Below, one piece after another: positions 1-7,714 of a DNA stretch of 64,000 bases (positions are counted from its first letter, which is position 1; each line of letters opens with the position of its first letter). The DNA is from Acidimicrobiia bacterium (GTDB taxonomy: Bacteria; Actinomycetota; Acidimicrobiia; IMCC26256; PALSA-610): NCBI GenBank assembly GCA_027494135.1, contig JAOSJK010000001.1, forward strand, positions 289,378 to 353,377, given 5' to 3'. The notes below the pieces were generated by a model. The model searched no databases, was not told where the DNA came from, and saw only the letters and a program-made list of their open reading frames with translations. Both the position numbers and the translations under genes were made by a program.

Positions 1-1191
1 CGGCGCATCGCCACCAGCGAGGAGATCGGGGTCGACCGGGAGCGCATGGGCGTGGCGCTCGATCCGCTCGCGCCACTCGACTCGCCGACCCCGCCTCCTG
101 AGGGCTACTCGTACGACGACCCTGAAGACGTCCCCCTCTGGTGGTCGATGGCGGCACACACCGCATGGCCCGTGGTGCCGATAACGCTCGAGACGGCCGA
201 CGAGTACGGCCTCTGGGAGACGGAGCTCTTCAAGGACTTCACCGGTCTCCGCGACCTCACCGGGGGAGACCCCGAGCTGGGCAAGTCGCTGGCCCTCGAG
301 CTTGCCCGGATGATCGCTTTCGAGCTGCTGGCCGAGGTCAACACGTACACGTGGCGATCTCCCGAGGTGATGCTCTCGACCGCGCAGGACTACAGGCCCG
401 GCGACTTCGGCATGCAGTACCACGCGTGGCAAGCGACCCTCGACGCCGAGGCGTTCGTCTTCGCGACCGGCCCGACCAACGACGTGAACGAGTCGCCGAA
501 CCTGGAGTGGCCCGATGGCGACGGCTACTGGACCGGTGGCGTCCAGCCCCGCTCGGCACAGGTGGAGCGCGTCGGGATACACCTCTACGCGCCCCAGTTC
601 GAGTCACCCACGGGTCCTCCACTGGAGGAGTTCGCGTACGAGCCCTACACGCACGCGTTCTTCCCGAGGGAGCACTTCGACGAGGTCGTCGAGAGAGACG
701 GCTGGACCATCGGACGCAGGGACGACGGATACATAGCTCTGTACTCGTGGCGCGACACTCGCTGGCAACGCTACGACGCGGGGGTGCTCGCAGCGAGGGG
801 ATTCACGGATACCTTCGACCTCGTTGCCCCTGGCGGGTCCGACAACGTGTGGATCGTCGAAGTCGCACGGTCGGCCGACTGGGAGACCTTCGATGCCTTC
901 GTCGACGCGGTGACCGGAGCGAAGGTGGATGTGACGCCGCTCGGGACCGACGGTGTTCTCTCCAAGGGCTTCGACGTCGTGTACGAGTCACCCCAGCAGG
1001 GCACCGTGACGTTCGGCTGGTCTAAGCCCCTCACCGTGGACGGCGAGGAGGTCGCGATCCACGACTACCCGCGCATGGACAACCCGTGGACGCACGTCGA
1101 TCGCGGAGCGCTCGAATTCGACATCAGCGACGGCGACTACGGGCTGACCCTCGACTTCGAGGAGGCGGCCCGCGCCGTCACGGGCCCGTAG
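1..1191 (+). CDS. C-terminal part of a large unknown protein (5' end outside window)
   Basis: The reading frame is already open at base 1, so this is the C-terminal part of a longer protein. An internal ATG at 46 gives 381 residues, but I see no convincing ribosome binding site there. The sequence is rich in aromatic and acidic residues and has no membrane segment. Segments such as LSTAQDYRPG, YHAWQATLDAEAFVF and GYIALYSWR recall the C-terminal beta-rich half of uncharacterised heparinase/polysaccharide-lyase-like proteins. That is an impression from family memory, not a domain call. It ends TAG just before a minus-strand gene, so the two are convergent. Function unknown. Confidence 0.6.
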   Translation, partial: RRIATSEEIGVDRERMGVALDPLAPLDSPTPPPEGYSYDDPEDVPLWWSMAAHTAWPVVPITLETADEYGLWETELFKDFTGLRDLTGGDPELGKSLALELARMIAFELLAEVNTYTWRSPEVMLSTAQDYRPGDFGMQYHAWQATLDAEAFVFATGPTNDVNESPNLEWPDGDGYWTGGVQPRSAQVERVGIHLYAPQFESPTGPPLEEFAYEPYTHAFFPREHFDEVVERDGWTIGRRDDGYIALYSWRDTRWQRYDAGVLAARGFTDTFDLVAPGGSDNVWIVEVARSADWETFDAFVDAVTGAKVDVTPLGTDGVLSKGFDVVYESPQQGTVTFGWSKPLTVDGEEVAIHDYPRMDNPWTHVDRGALEFDISDGDYGLTLDFEEAARAVTGP

Positions 1192-1213
1192 CGCGGCCAC
1201 TACGGCCCATGCG

Positions 1214-1786
1214 TCAGTCTCGTGTCGGAAACGGCACGATCGGATCGTCGGCGATTCCGTCGTCGCGCTCGACGCGCAGCGCGTTCAGCGCCATCGATAC
1301 GAGCTGATACTGACCTACCGCGAAGATCACGTCGAGCCGCTGCTGATCGTCGTACCTGTCCCCCAGTGAGTCCCACGTGGCGTCCGACAGCGTGGAGTCG
1401 TCGTGAAGCTCGTCGGCGGCCCTGAGGAGCGTCGCATCGAAGGGATCCCACCCCGCGGCGTCGGCGCCGAGCGCCACGCGTGCGATCTCCTCGTCGGAGA
1501 TCCCTGTCCTGCGGGCGATGACCACGTGCTGCCCCCACTCGTAGGCGGAGCGACACCTCCAGCCGGCCCGCAGGATCAGCAGCTCACGGTCCCGGGCGGG
1601 CAGGGTGCTCTTGGCGAGGACGTGCGCACCGAAGACCATCCACCGTTTCAGCAGCTTCGGGTGATGCGCGAGAGTCGCGAAGATGTTGAGCACCTGCCCC
1701 TCGCCGACGGCGTTGCGCGCGAGCAGCCCTCTCGTCTCGTCGTCCCACTCTGACTCCGGCTTCGGGGCGAGGCGCGGCCCTTCCAT
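1214..1786 (-). CDS. Carboxymuconolactone decarboxylase / AhpD-like family protein
   Basis: This 190-residue protein belongs to the CMD/AhpD alpha-helical family. The diagnostic block runs RDRELLILRAGWRC, then YEWGQHVVIARRTGIS, around residues 65-95. That is the conserved Glu, the YEW..H core and the following GIS helix of the family. The CxxC of true AhpD peroxidases is absent, so a gamma-carboxymuconolactone-decarboxylase-like or uncharacterised role is likelier than alkylhydroperoxidase. The ATG at 1786 is chosen because GGAGGA lies about 7 nt upstream; a longer in-frame extension upstream looks non-coding. It is divergent from the thioesterase that starts at 1883. The substrate cannot be read from sequence. 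Confidence 0.85.
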   Translation of the reverse strand: MEGPRLAPKPESEWDDETRGLLARNAVGEGQVLNIFATLAHHPKLLKRWMVFGAHVLAKSTLPARDRELLILRAGWRCRSAYEWGQHVVIARRTGISDEEIARVALGADAAGWDPFDATLLRAADELHDDSTLSDATWDSLGDRYDDQQRLDVIFAVGQYQLVSMALNALRVERDDGIADDPIVPFPTRD

Positions 1787-1882
1787 CACTGTCCTCCGTG
1801 TCGAATGCGCCCGGGTACATCGGTTCGCCCCGGCCGACGCGAGTCGCGATACTGCCCGCTCCGGACCCCAGGAGCCGACCCG

Positions 1883-2788
1883 ATGCCCCCGACAGACCCG
1901 ACCGAGGCCGAGACGCAGGGCGCGCTCGCCACCACCGGCGCGGCAGACCTCCTCGCCGACACCTCGCTCAGCGCCGATCCCGCCGTCAGTGGCCGGTACC
2001 ACTCTGCGATCCCGGTTGCCTGGCAGATCCGCTACGCGTTCGGCGGAGTGACGATGATGACGGCGCTAAGGGCCGCGGAGGCCGAGCTCGGCCGACCCGA
2101 CCTCCGCCCCCTCACTGCCTCGGCGCTGTTCTGCGCACCGGTGCCGTGCGGACCGGTCGTCACCGACGCAACGGTTCTCCGCAACGGCCGCACGGCAGCG
2201 CAGGTCGCTTCCGACCTGCGGGTGCCGGGCAGCGACGGGGTCGCACTCCGCCTCCAGGCCAACTTCGCCTCGGACCACGGCGACATGTACGACTTCACCG
2301 ACGTCGGCTTCCCCGACGGAGTCGCCGATCCCGACGCCTACGACCCGCCACCTCCTCCCCCCGAGGATGCGCCGTTCCAGGTCAACTACCACGATCAGAC
2401 CGAGTGGCGGTTCGTGACCGGCAACAGGCCATGGGACGGCGGCTTCGAGGCCGGCCCCGCACGGGCGCTGTCCTGGCACAGGCTCCTGTGCGAGCCTCGA
2501 CACGACGACGGCCGCTACGAGCTCTCGGCTCTCTGCGTCCCCGGCGATATTCTCGGCTCGGCGGTCGGCCAGGCACTCGGGCCGCGCGCGGGGCACTTCT
2601 TCGTGCTCAGCCTCGAGATCGCGATCCGCTTCGTTGCTCCGCCCGTCGGGCCGTGGATACTGCAGGACGCCCGAGCCGACCATTCGAGCGGTGGTTACGC
2701 CACGGGCACCTCCTTTCTCTGGGACACCGATCAACGACTCGTCGCCATTGCCACGCAGACCGCCTACCTCAAGCCCTTCACCGAGTAG
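1883..2788 (+). CDS. TesB-like acyl-CoA thioesterase (double hotdog)
   Basis: A 301-residue acyl-CoA thioesterase-like protein that would hydrolyse acyl-CoA to free acid and CoA in the cytoplasm. The N-terminal half carries FGGVTMMTALRAAE, the central hotdog helix of the TesB/4HBT_3 family. The C-terminal half ends RLVAIATQTAYLK, resembling the strand and 'Q' segment of the second hotdog. The ATG at 1883 is preferred over the first in-frame start at 1805 because AGGAG sits 8 nt upstream and the first 26 residues of the longer version are low-complexity. A second TesB-like gene lies at 5819, so the region may serve acyl-CoA turnover. Acyl specificity is unknown. Confidence 0.85.
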   Translation: MPPTDPTEAETQGALATTGAADLLADTSLSADPAVSGRYHSAIPVAWQIRYAFGGVTMMTALRAAEAELGRPDLRPLTASALFCAPVPCGPVVTDATVLRNGRTAAQVASDLRVPGSDGVALRLQANFASDHGDMYDFTDVGFPDGVADPDAYDPPPPPPEDAPFQVNYHDQTEWRFVTGNRPWDGGFEAGPARALSWHRLLCEPRHDDGRYELSALCVPGDILGSAVGQALGPRAGHFFVLSLEIAIRFVAPPVGPWILQDARADHSSGGYATGTSFLWDTDQRLVAIATQTAYLKPFTE

Positions 2789-2817
2789 CGGACCGCGCCG
2801 TCCGAACCCACCGCTCC

Positions 2818-3645
2818 TCAGAAGACGATGCCTTTGTGCCAGAGGGCCAGCACGTCCATGGAGCCCGCGATCGCGACGTGGAGCGCTGCCCCCCACCAGA
2901 TCGAGCGCGTCTTGAGGCTGAGGGTACCGAGGACGCAACCTCCGACTATCGCAGCCAGCGCCTCGGCCATCGGCTTGCCGTAGTGCAGCATGTTGTAGGG
3001 GACGACCATCACGAAGATCGCTCCCCACCCGAATCGGCGCTTCAGCCCGTGCAGGAAGAAACCGCGGAAGAAGAACTCGAGGGCGACGAACTGCGCCGCG
3101 TACACCCCCCACCACATCCACATGTCCGGCCAGAGGCCGACACCAGGGACGAGATCGAGGAACGGGTACCTCTCCTGGAACGCCGAGGTGTACGACACCG
3201 CGACCAGAGCCGGAAGCGAACAGATCAGCAGCACGACGTAGGGGCGCACGTGCCGGCCGATCCCGCTGATCAGCAGGCCGTAGTCGCGCAGTCGCTCGCG
3301 GAAGACGCACGCAATCACCACGACTGGCAGCACGACGTAACCGGCCACCTGCACCGCGCCCCAGAACACCAGGCGGTTCAGCTCGGCGTGGTCTGACGTC
3401 GTCGTCGCGCTCGCCAGACGCGACGACGGTCCGCTCAGGCCGATCCGGTCGAGCAGCGTCACGAGCCAAGCAGCGTCGCGGTTCGCTGCAAGGAAGTTGT
3501 TGAGTGTCAGGCAGATCGCGACGGTGACGAGGACGACGATCATCTGCCGGTCTACCGTCGCCGAGGTAACCGACCGCCTGTACGCGGCCGACTCCGCGTC
3601 GGCAGCTTCGCGCACGCCTGTCACGTATGTGGCCCACGCGCGCAT
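2818..3645 (-). CDS. CPBP-family intramembrane metalloprotease (Abi-like)
   Basis: A 275-residue polytopic membrane protein of the CPBP (CAAX protease/bacteriocin-processing) family. About six hydrophobic segments surround three family motifs: LEFFFRGFFLHGL (the EExxxR motif, but Leu replaces the first Glu), the NMLHYGKP segment carrying the second-motif His, and HVAIAGSMD near the C terminus. In bacteria such proteins are predicted membrane proteases linked to bacteriocin immunity or maturation; substrates are rarely known. The start at 3645 is supported by a TAGCCT box 8 nt upstream (3654-3659). Transcription diverges from the sulfatase gene across a 523-nt spacer, and the gene converges with the thioesterase at 2788. 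Confidence 0.88.
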   Translation of the reverse strand: MRAWATYVTGVREAADAESAAYRRSVTSATVDRQMIVVLVTVAICLTLNNFLAANRDAAWLVTLLDRIGLSGPSSRLASATTTSDHAELNRLVFWGAVQVAGYVVLPVVVIACVFRERLRDYGLLISGIGRHVRPYVVLLICSLPALVAVSYTSAFQERYPFLDLVPGVGLWPDMWMWWGVYAAQFVALEFFFRGFFLHGLKRRFGWGAIFVMVVPYNMLHYGKPMAEALAAIVGGCVLGTLSLKTRSIWWGAALHVAIAGSMDVLALWHKGIVF

Positions 3646-3653
3646 CGCGGAGC

Positions 3654-3659
3654 AGGCTA
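3654..3659 (-). promoter_or_regulatory. -10 box TAGCCT of CPBP gene, leaderless type
   Basis: On the minus strand TAGCCT lies 8 nt before the ATG at 3645, with no Shine-Dalgarno sequence between. It fits the TANNNT pattern seen before about twenty genes in this window. Confidence 0.55.
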
Positions 3660-3698
3660 CCTACGAGAGGGCGAGACCCCGAGAGGTGAGATCTCGGC

Positions 3699-3739
3699 GG
3701 GGCTCCCGGGCCGACGGGCGGCTCGGCCCTGGGAGCCCC
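3699..3739. other. Imperfect inverted repeat (16-bp stem, one bulge)
   Basis: GGGGCTCCCGGGCCGA (3699-3714) pairs with the complement in 3723-3739, which has one extra base forming a bulge. The loop is 8 nt. There is no T-tract on either side and it lies upstream of both divergent genes, so a terminator role is unlikely. It could be an operator or an RNA structure. Confidence 0.6.
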
Positions 3740-3777
3740 TCCGAACTTCCCTGCGCCGATCGGGCACGGCTGCTGGG

Positions 3778-3830
3778 ATCGATGTTGCTGCTATCGATGT
3801 TGCTGCTATCGATGTTGATATCGATGCTGC
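3778..3830. repeat. 15-bp tandem repeat, unit ATCGATGTTGCTGCT
   Basis: Two perfect 15-bp units (3778-3792, 3793-3807) are followed by two shortened units beginning ATCGATGTTGAT and ATCGATGCTGC. Each unit begins with the palindrome ATCGAT, so four such sites are spaced 15, 15 and 12 bp apart. It lies in the non-coding divergent spacer. Confidence 0.85.
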
Positions 3831-4156
3831 GTGTCGTGCGCGCACCGAACGGCGAGAGACTAGCCGTAAGGCACTGGCTACCCCTCACTCCCCGCGCACG
3901 CCGGCGCGCTACCGAGTCGCTCCTGGGTCCACCCCCAAGTCCGCCCTTGTCGGCACTCGTGCAGGCCGAATGCAAACATTCTGCTCCCCACCACCCGACT
4001 ACGCAACCACTTCGGTCACCGCGTCGGCACCTCGTAACGACCGCTGGAAGAACGAACCAGCCGCGTGCAACGCTCTCCGCGTGCGAACGGGTCGTGCTGC
4101 CCACGGTCGGTGGCAACTCGCACCGATTCACCGGCGCCGGGACTCGAGTCGGTACT

Positions 4157-4162
4157 TACACT
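4157..4162 (+). promoter_or_regulatory. -10 box TACACT of sulfatase gene, leaderless type
   Basis: TACACT lies 6 nt before the ATG at 4169 and no Shine-Dalgarno sequence is present. The predicted transcript would begin at or next to the start codon. Confidence 0.6.
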
Positions 4163-4168
4163 GGCCCG

Positions 4169-5731
4169 ATGTCCGACGGCCGCGGTCCGATCCGCAACGT
4201 GCTCCTGGTGACCGCCGACCAGCTGCGGGCCGACTCGCTCGGCTGTGCCGGCCACTCCGTGGTCCGTACCCCTCACATCGACCGCCTCGCCTCCGGTGGA
4301 GTCCGATTCGCACGTCACTTCGCGCAGGCTGCTCCCTGCGGGCCGAGCAGGGCGTCGCTGTACACGGGGATGTACCCGATGAACCACCGCGTCACCGGGA
4401 ACGGGACGCCGCTCGACGCACGCCACACGAACGTCGCCCTCGAGGCCGCCCGTCTCGGCTACTCACCGGCCCTCTTCGGCTACACCGACACGAGCGTCGA
4501 CCCGCGCACCGTTGGACCCGACGACCCGCGCCTGACCACCTACGAGGGCGTGCTACCCGGCTTCGAACCGGTCTGCCACCTCCCCGAGGGCGACCCCCGC
4601 GCATGGCTCGACTGGCTCGCCGGCCTGGGTTACGAGATTCCCGACGACTGGCGGGCATGGGTCGACACACCTGCGGACTCGGATGCCACCGATGGGGCCG
4701 CAGCAAGCCGCGGTGCCACCTGGCGGCCGGCGCGATTCCGCTCCGAGCACACCCAGACCGCGTTTCTCACCGACCGCGCGCTGGAGTACCTCGAATCCGA
4801 GGACGACAGGCCGTGGTTCGTGCACATCTCATACCTGCGACCACATCCGCCCTATTTGGCGACCGCCCCCTACCACGACATGTACGACCCCGACACGGTC
4901 CCCGATCCGGTTCGGGCACCGACGCGAGAGGCCGAAGGCGCGCAGCACCCACTGCTGGCCCTCGCTATCGAGCACCCCGAGATCGCATCGCCCGACGACG
5001 AACTCGACCTCCGGCAGCTCCGCGCCACGTACTACGGGATGATCAACGAGGTCGACGATCAGGTGGGAAGGCTCCTCGACTGGCTGGAGGAGTCCGGCCG
5101 TGCGGAGGACACCCTCGTCGTGTTCACATCGGATCACGGGGAGATGCTCGGCGATCACTGGTTGGTGCAGAAGCTCGGATGGTTCGACGAGGCCTACCAC
5201 GTGCCGCTGATCCTGCGGGATCCCCGCCCCGCGGCAGACGCGACCCGAGGCACCACGATCTCGCATCTCAGCGAGCACGTCGATGTCGTGCCGACGATCC
5301 TCGACCTCCTGGGCGCCGAGATACCGCTCCAGTGCGACGGGCAGACGCTCCGAGGACTCCTAGAGGGAGACCCGCACGTCAGCCCGCGCACCGAGGTGCA
5401 CTGGGAGTTCGACTTCCGAGACCCCGAGCACGACCTCGTGGAGTCGATCCTCGGCCTCCGGATGGACGAGTGCACGCTCGACGTCGTGCGCGACGACCGG
5501 TACAAGTACGTCCACTTCACCGCGATGCCGCCGATCCTCTTCGATCTCGAGTCCGACCCCGCCCAGATCGAGAACGTCGCCGGCGATCCGAGGTACACAG
5601 CAGTCGTCGCCGAGTACGCCGGCCGGCTCCTGTCGTGGCGGATGCGCAACGCCGAGAGGATCCTCACCGGCACCAAGCTCACACCATCCGGCCCCATCAC
5701 CCGCCGCGACCCAGACCAGGGGCGTCGATAG
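4169..5731 (+). CDS. Sulfatase-superfamily hydrolase (arylsulfatase / phosphonate monoester hydrolase type)
   Basis: A 520-residue alkaline-phosphatase-superfamily enzyme that would hydrolyse sulfate or phosphonate monoesters. The N-terminal metal site is VLLVTADQLRADSLG, and CGPSRASLYTG carries the C-x-P-S-R sulfatase signature. Cys57 would be converted to formylglycine by a separate enzyme not seen here. FTSDHGEMLGDHWLVQK supplies the C-terminal metal ligands and resembles phosphonate monoester hydrolases. There is no signal peptide, so it is probably cytoplasmic. The ATG at 4169 is preferred over a start far upstream because of the TACACT box and the non-coding look of the spacer. The stop TAG lies inside a long palindrome repeated near 59.5 kb, so the last residues (DQGRR) are encoded by that element. 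Confidence 0.9.
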   Translation: MSDGRGPIRNVLLVTADQLRADSLGCAGHSVVRTPHIDRLASGGVRFARHFAQAAPCGPSRASLYTGMYPMNHRVTGNGTPLDARHTNVALEAARLGYSPALFGYTDTSVDPRTVGPDDPRLTTYEGVLPGFEPVCHLPEGDPRAWLDWLAGLGYEIPDDWRAWVDTPADSDATDGAAASRGATWRPARFRSEHTQTAFLTDRALEYLESEDDRPWFVHISYLRPHPPYLATAPYHDMYDPDTVPDPVRAPTREAEGAQHPLLALAIEHPEIASPDDELDLRQLRATYYGMINEVDDQVGRLLDWLEESGRAEDTLVVFTSDHGEMLGDHWLVQKLGWFDEAYHVPLILRDPRPAADATRGTTISHLSEHVDVVPTILDLLGAEIPLQCDGQTLRGLLEGDPHVSPRTEVHWEFDFRDPEHDLVESILGLRMDECTLDVVRDDRYKYVHFTAMPPILFDLESDPAQIENVAGDPRYTAVVAEYAGRLLSWRMRNAERILTGTKLTPSGPITRRDPDQGRR

Positions 5732-5764
5732 ACCACAAATATTGTGGTCTATCGACGCCCCTGG
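5710..5764. repeat. Palindromic repeat, copy 1 (stop codon of sulfatase inside)
   Basis: A perfect 23-bp inverted repeat (5716-5738 with 5742-5764) has a 3-nt centre, more realistically a 5-nt AATAT loop. The core arm GCGTCGATAGACCACA is identical to copy 2 at 59533-59586, as is the left flank CCCAGACCA. The stop TAG of the sulfatase gene is at 5729-5731 within the left arm. The right arm is followed by TTCTTT, so the copy could act as an intrinsic terminator for the sulfatase gene. Confidence 0.85.
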
Positions 5765-5804
5765 TTCTTTGGGGGCGGAGGTGCGGGGGCGGGGGTGGGA
5801 TCCG

Positions 5805-5810
5805 TAGCCT
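5805..5810 (+). promoter_or_regulatory. -10 box TAGCCT of second thioesterase gene, leaderless type
   Basis: TAGCCT lies 8 nt before the TTG start at 5819, between the palindromic repeat and the gene. No Shine-Dalgarno sequence is visible. It supports independent transcription of this gene after termination at the palindrome. Confidence 0.5.
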
Positions 5811-5818
5811 GACGGGCC

Positions 5819-6682
5819 TTGGACGCGTTCACGTTCTTCGACCTGCGATCCGCCGACCGCCCGAACCGGTGGCTGATGCCGGTCGCACAGGGGCTCGTCT
5901 CGGGCCGGGGCACGCTCTTCGGAGGCGCAGGCCTCGGTGCCTGCATCGCCGTGGCCGAGCGAGCGACGGGGCGACCCGTCGTGTGGGCCGCAGCGCAGTA
6001 CCTCTCGTTCGCCCGCCCGGGAGCCGTGCTCACGCTCGACGTCGAGGAGCTGGTGCGCGGCCACCAGACCTCGCAGGTGCGCGTCGTCGCCCGTGTCGGC
6101 GCGGAGGAGATACTCGGCGTGACCGCAGCACTCGGCCGGCGCCCCTTCCCGATCGAGGGACAGTGGCCGCGCCGCCCAACCGTCCCGCCGCCCGAGGACT
6201 GTCCACCGCGGGACGTCCTGCCGAGGCATGACGGCACGATGATGAGCAGGCTCGGGATCCGCCTCGCGGACGGGCCCGAGACGACCGAATCGCCGACGGA
6301 CCGCAACAAGGTCTCATCGACGGACTCGCCCACGCTGACCGAAGACGGCCGCTGCTCCGTCTGGGTGAAGCTCCCCGACGGCCTCGAGTCTTCGCCGGCG
6401 GCGCTCGCGGTGGTCGGCGACCTCGTCCCGTTCGGCGTCCGCCGCGCGACCGGCCGCCAGCTCGGTGGCAGCAGTCTCGACAACACGCTGCGCGTCGCAC
6501 ATCATGCGCCGACCGAGTGGGTGCTCGCCGACGTTCGAGTGCACTCTGTCGCCGGCGGCTACGGTCACGGCCTCGTTCACCTCTGGGCCGAGTGCGGCAC
6601 CCTTCTCGGCACGGCGAGCCAGTCGATCGTCATCCGCGGCTGGAAGGACGAGCCCCCGCCCGACGAGGAGGACCCCAGATGA
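5819..6682 (+). CDS. TesB-like acyl-CoA thioesterase family protein
   Basis: A 287-residue protein with the layout of a double-hotdog acyl-CoA thioesterase. FGGAGLGACIAVAERATGR is the first central hotdog helix and LGGSSLDNTLRVAHHAPTEW opens the second half. GGYGHGLVHLWAECGTLLGT near the C terminus matches the final strand region. The start is TTG at 5819 because a stop codon lies just upstream (5810-5812) and no ATG or GTG is nearby. Its stop overlaps an ATG (ATGA at 6679-6682) at the head of the LLM oxidoreductase gene, so the two are probably co-transcribed. It is a distant paralogue of the gene at 1883; the substrate is unknown. Confidence 0.8.
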   Translation: MDAFTFFDLRSADRPNRWLMPVAQGLVSGRGTLFGGAGLGACIAVAERATGRPVVWAAAQYLSFARPGAVLTLDVEELVRGHQTSQVRVVARVGAEEILGVTAALGRRPFPIEGQWPRRPTVPPPEDCPPRDVLPRHDGTMMSRLGIRLADGPETTESPTDRNKVSSTDSPTLTEDGRCSVWVKLPDGLESSPAALAVVGDLVPFGVRRATGRQLGGSSLDNTLRVAHHAPTEWVLADVRVHSVAGGYGHGLVHLWAECGTLLGTASQSIVIRGWKDEPPPDEEDPR

Positions 6683-6696
6683 GCGTTCCGGCAACG

Positions 6697-7647
6697 ATGG
6701 GGAGTGACCGTTCCGTTCGACGGGGTTCCGCTTCATGCACAGCGCGACCTGATCGCCGAGGCCGCCGACCTGGGGTTCACCGATCTCTGGTCTGCAGAAG
6801 CGATGGGTCACGACGCCTTCACGCCGCTCGCTCGCGTCGGTCTGGGCACCACGGCTCCGACTGGGGACCGCGATCGTGCCCGCGTACACGCGCGGCCCTG
6901 CGCTGCTCGCGCAGCACGTGGCCAGCCTCTGCGACGCCGCGCCAGGCCGCTTCGCCTTCGGAATCGGCACGTCGTCGAACGTCATCGTCGAGCAGTGGAA
7001 CGGAATCCCCTTCGACGAGCCCTACAAGCGCGTGCGCGACACCGTCAGGTTCCTGCGCGCGGCCCTCTCGGGCGAGAAAGTCACGGAGGACTACGAGACC
7101 TTCTCGGTCAAGGGCTTCCGCCTAGGGGTGAAGGTGGCGCACCAGCCACCGATCCTGATAGCGGCACTCAGGCCGGGGATGCTCCGCCTCGCGGGACGAG
7201 AAGGCGACGGCGCGATCGTCAACTGGCTCTCCGCGGAAGACGTGAAGACGGTCGTACCTCATGTGGGAGCAGGCAAGGAGATCGTCGCCCGCATCTTCGT
7301 CCTGCCGGTCGACGACCGCGATCTCGCCTACGGCATCGGCAAGCGCGCCATCGCTTCGTACCTGACGGTCCCCGTCTACGCGGCCTTCCACGACTGGCTC
7401 GGACGGGGGAGAGCAGCTGGCCGACCTGTGGCGGCTGTGGAAGGAAGGCGACCGGAAGGCCGCCGCAGCGTCGATCCCCGACGAGGTCGTCGACGACCTG
7501 CTGGTGTGGGGCGCGCCCGAGAAGATCCGCGAGCACCTCGGGCGCTACGTCGACAACGGCGTCACCACTCCCGCGCCGGCGATCTTCGCGTCCGGGGCCG
7601 ACCAGGTCGGAGTGATGCTGCGAGCGCTGGCCCCACCCTGGACGTAG
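6697..7647 (+). CDS. LLM-class, probably F420-dependent oxidoreductase (frame interrupted)
   Basis: The product is a TIM-barrel flavin/F420-dependent oxidoreductase of about 315 residues, readable only by joining frames. In order: VTVPFDGVPLHAQRDLIAEA, RLRLGTAIVPAYTRGPALL, RFAFGIGTSSNVIVEQWNG, PYKRVRDTVRFLRAALSGEK, GMLRLAGREGDGAIVNWLS, and VDDLLVWGAPEKIREHLGRY. Together these are typical of actinobacterial F420-linked LLM proteins. Frame breaks lie at the G-run 6699-6702, near 6842, and at the G-run 7405-7409. Removing one G from each run restores the frame, so sequencing error is likelier than a pseudogene. The start may be ATG 6697 or ATG 6679, which overlaps the previous stop. The cofactor is inferred from family and from the F420 genes at 37.7 kb. 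Confidence 0.8.
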
Positions 7648-7714
7648 CACGGCGAGACACCCGTGCCGGTCCGGAGAGGCGGCCGTCGCGACCGTGGGAG
7701 CTGTCCGACCTCGC

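Larger units (their letters stand above)
3646..4168. other. Gene-poor divergent spacer with a strong hairpin and short tandem repeats
   Basis: There is no convincing gene in these 523 bases; the open frames that cross it lack start signals and conserved motifs. It does contain the minus-strand promoter of the CPBP gene (3654-3659), a long hairpin (3699-3739), a 15-bp tandem repeat (3778-3830) and the plus-strand promoter of the sulfatase gene (4157-4162). It is also locally less GC-rich than its surroundings. Its position between divergent genes makes a regulatory role plausible. Confidence 0.7.

Noticed and set aside
3661..4131. A 156-codon minus-strand frame across the gene-poor spacer
   Set aside because: No start signal and no conserved segment; the middle only translates the 15-bp tandem repeat, and it runs over the hairpin.
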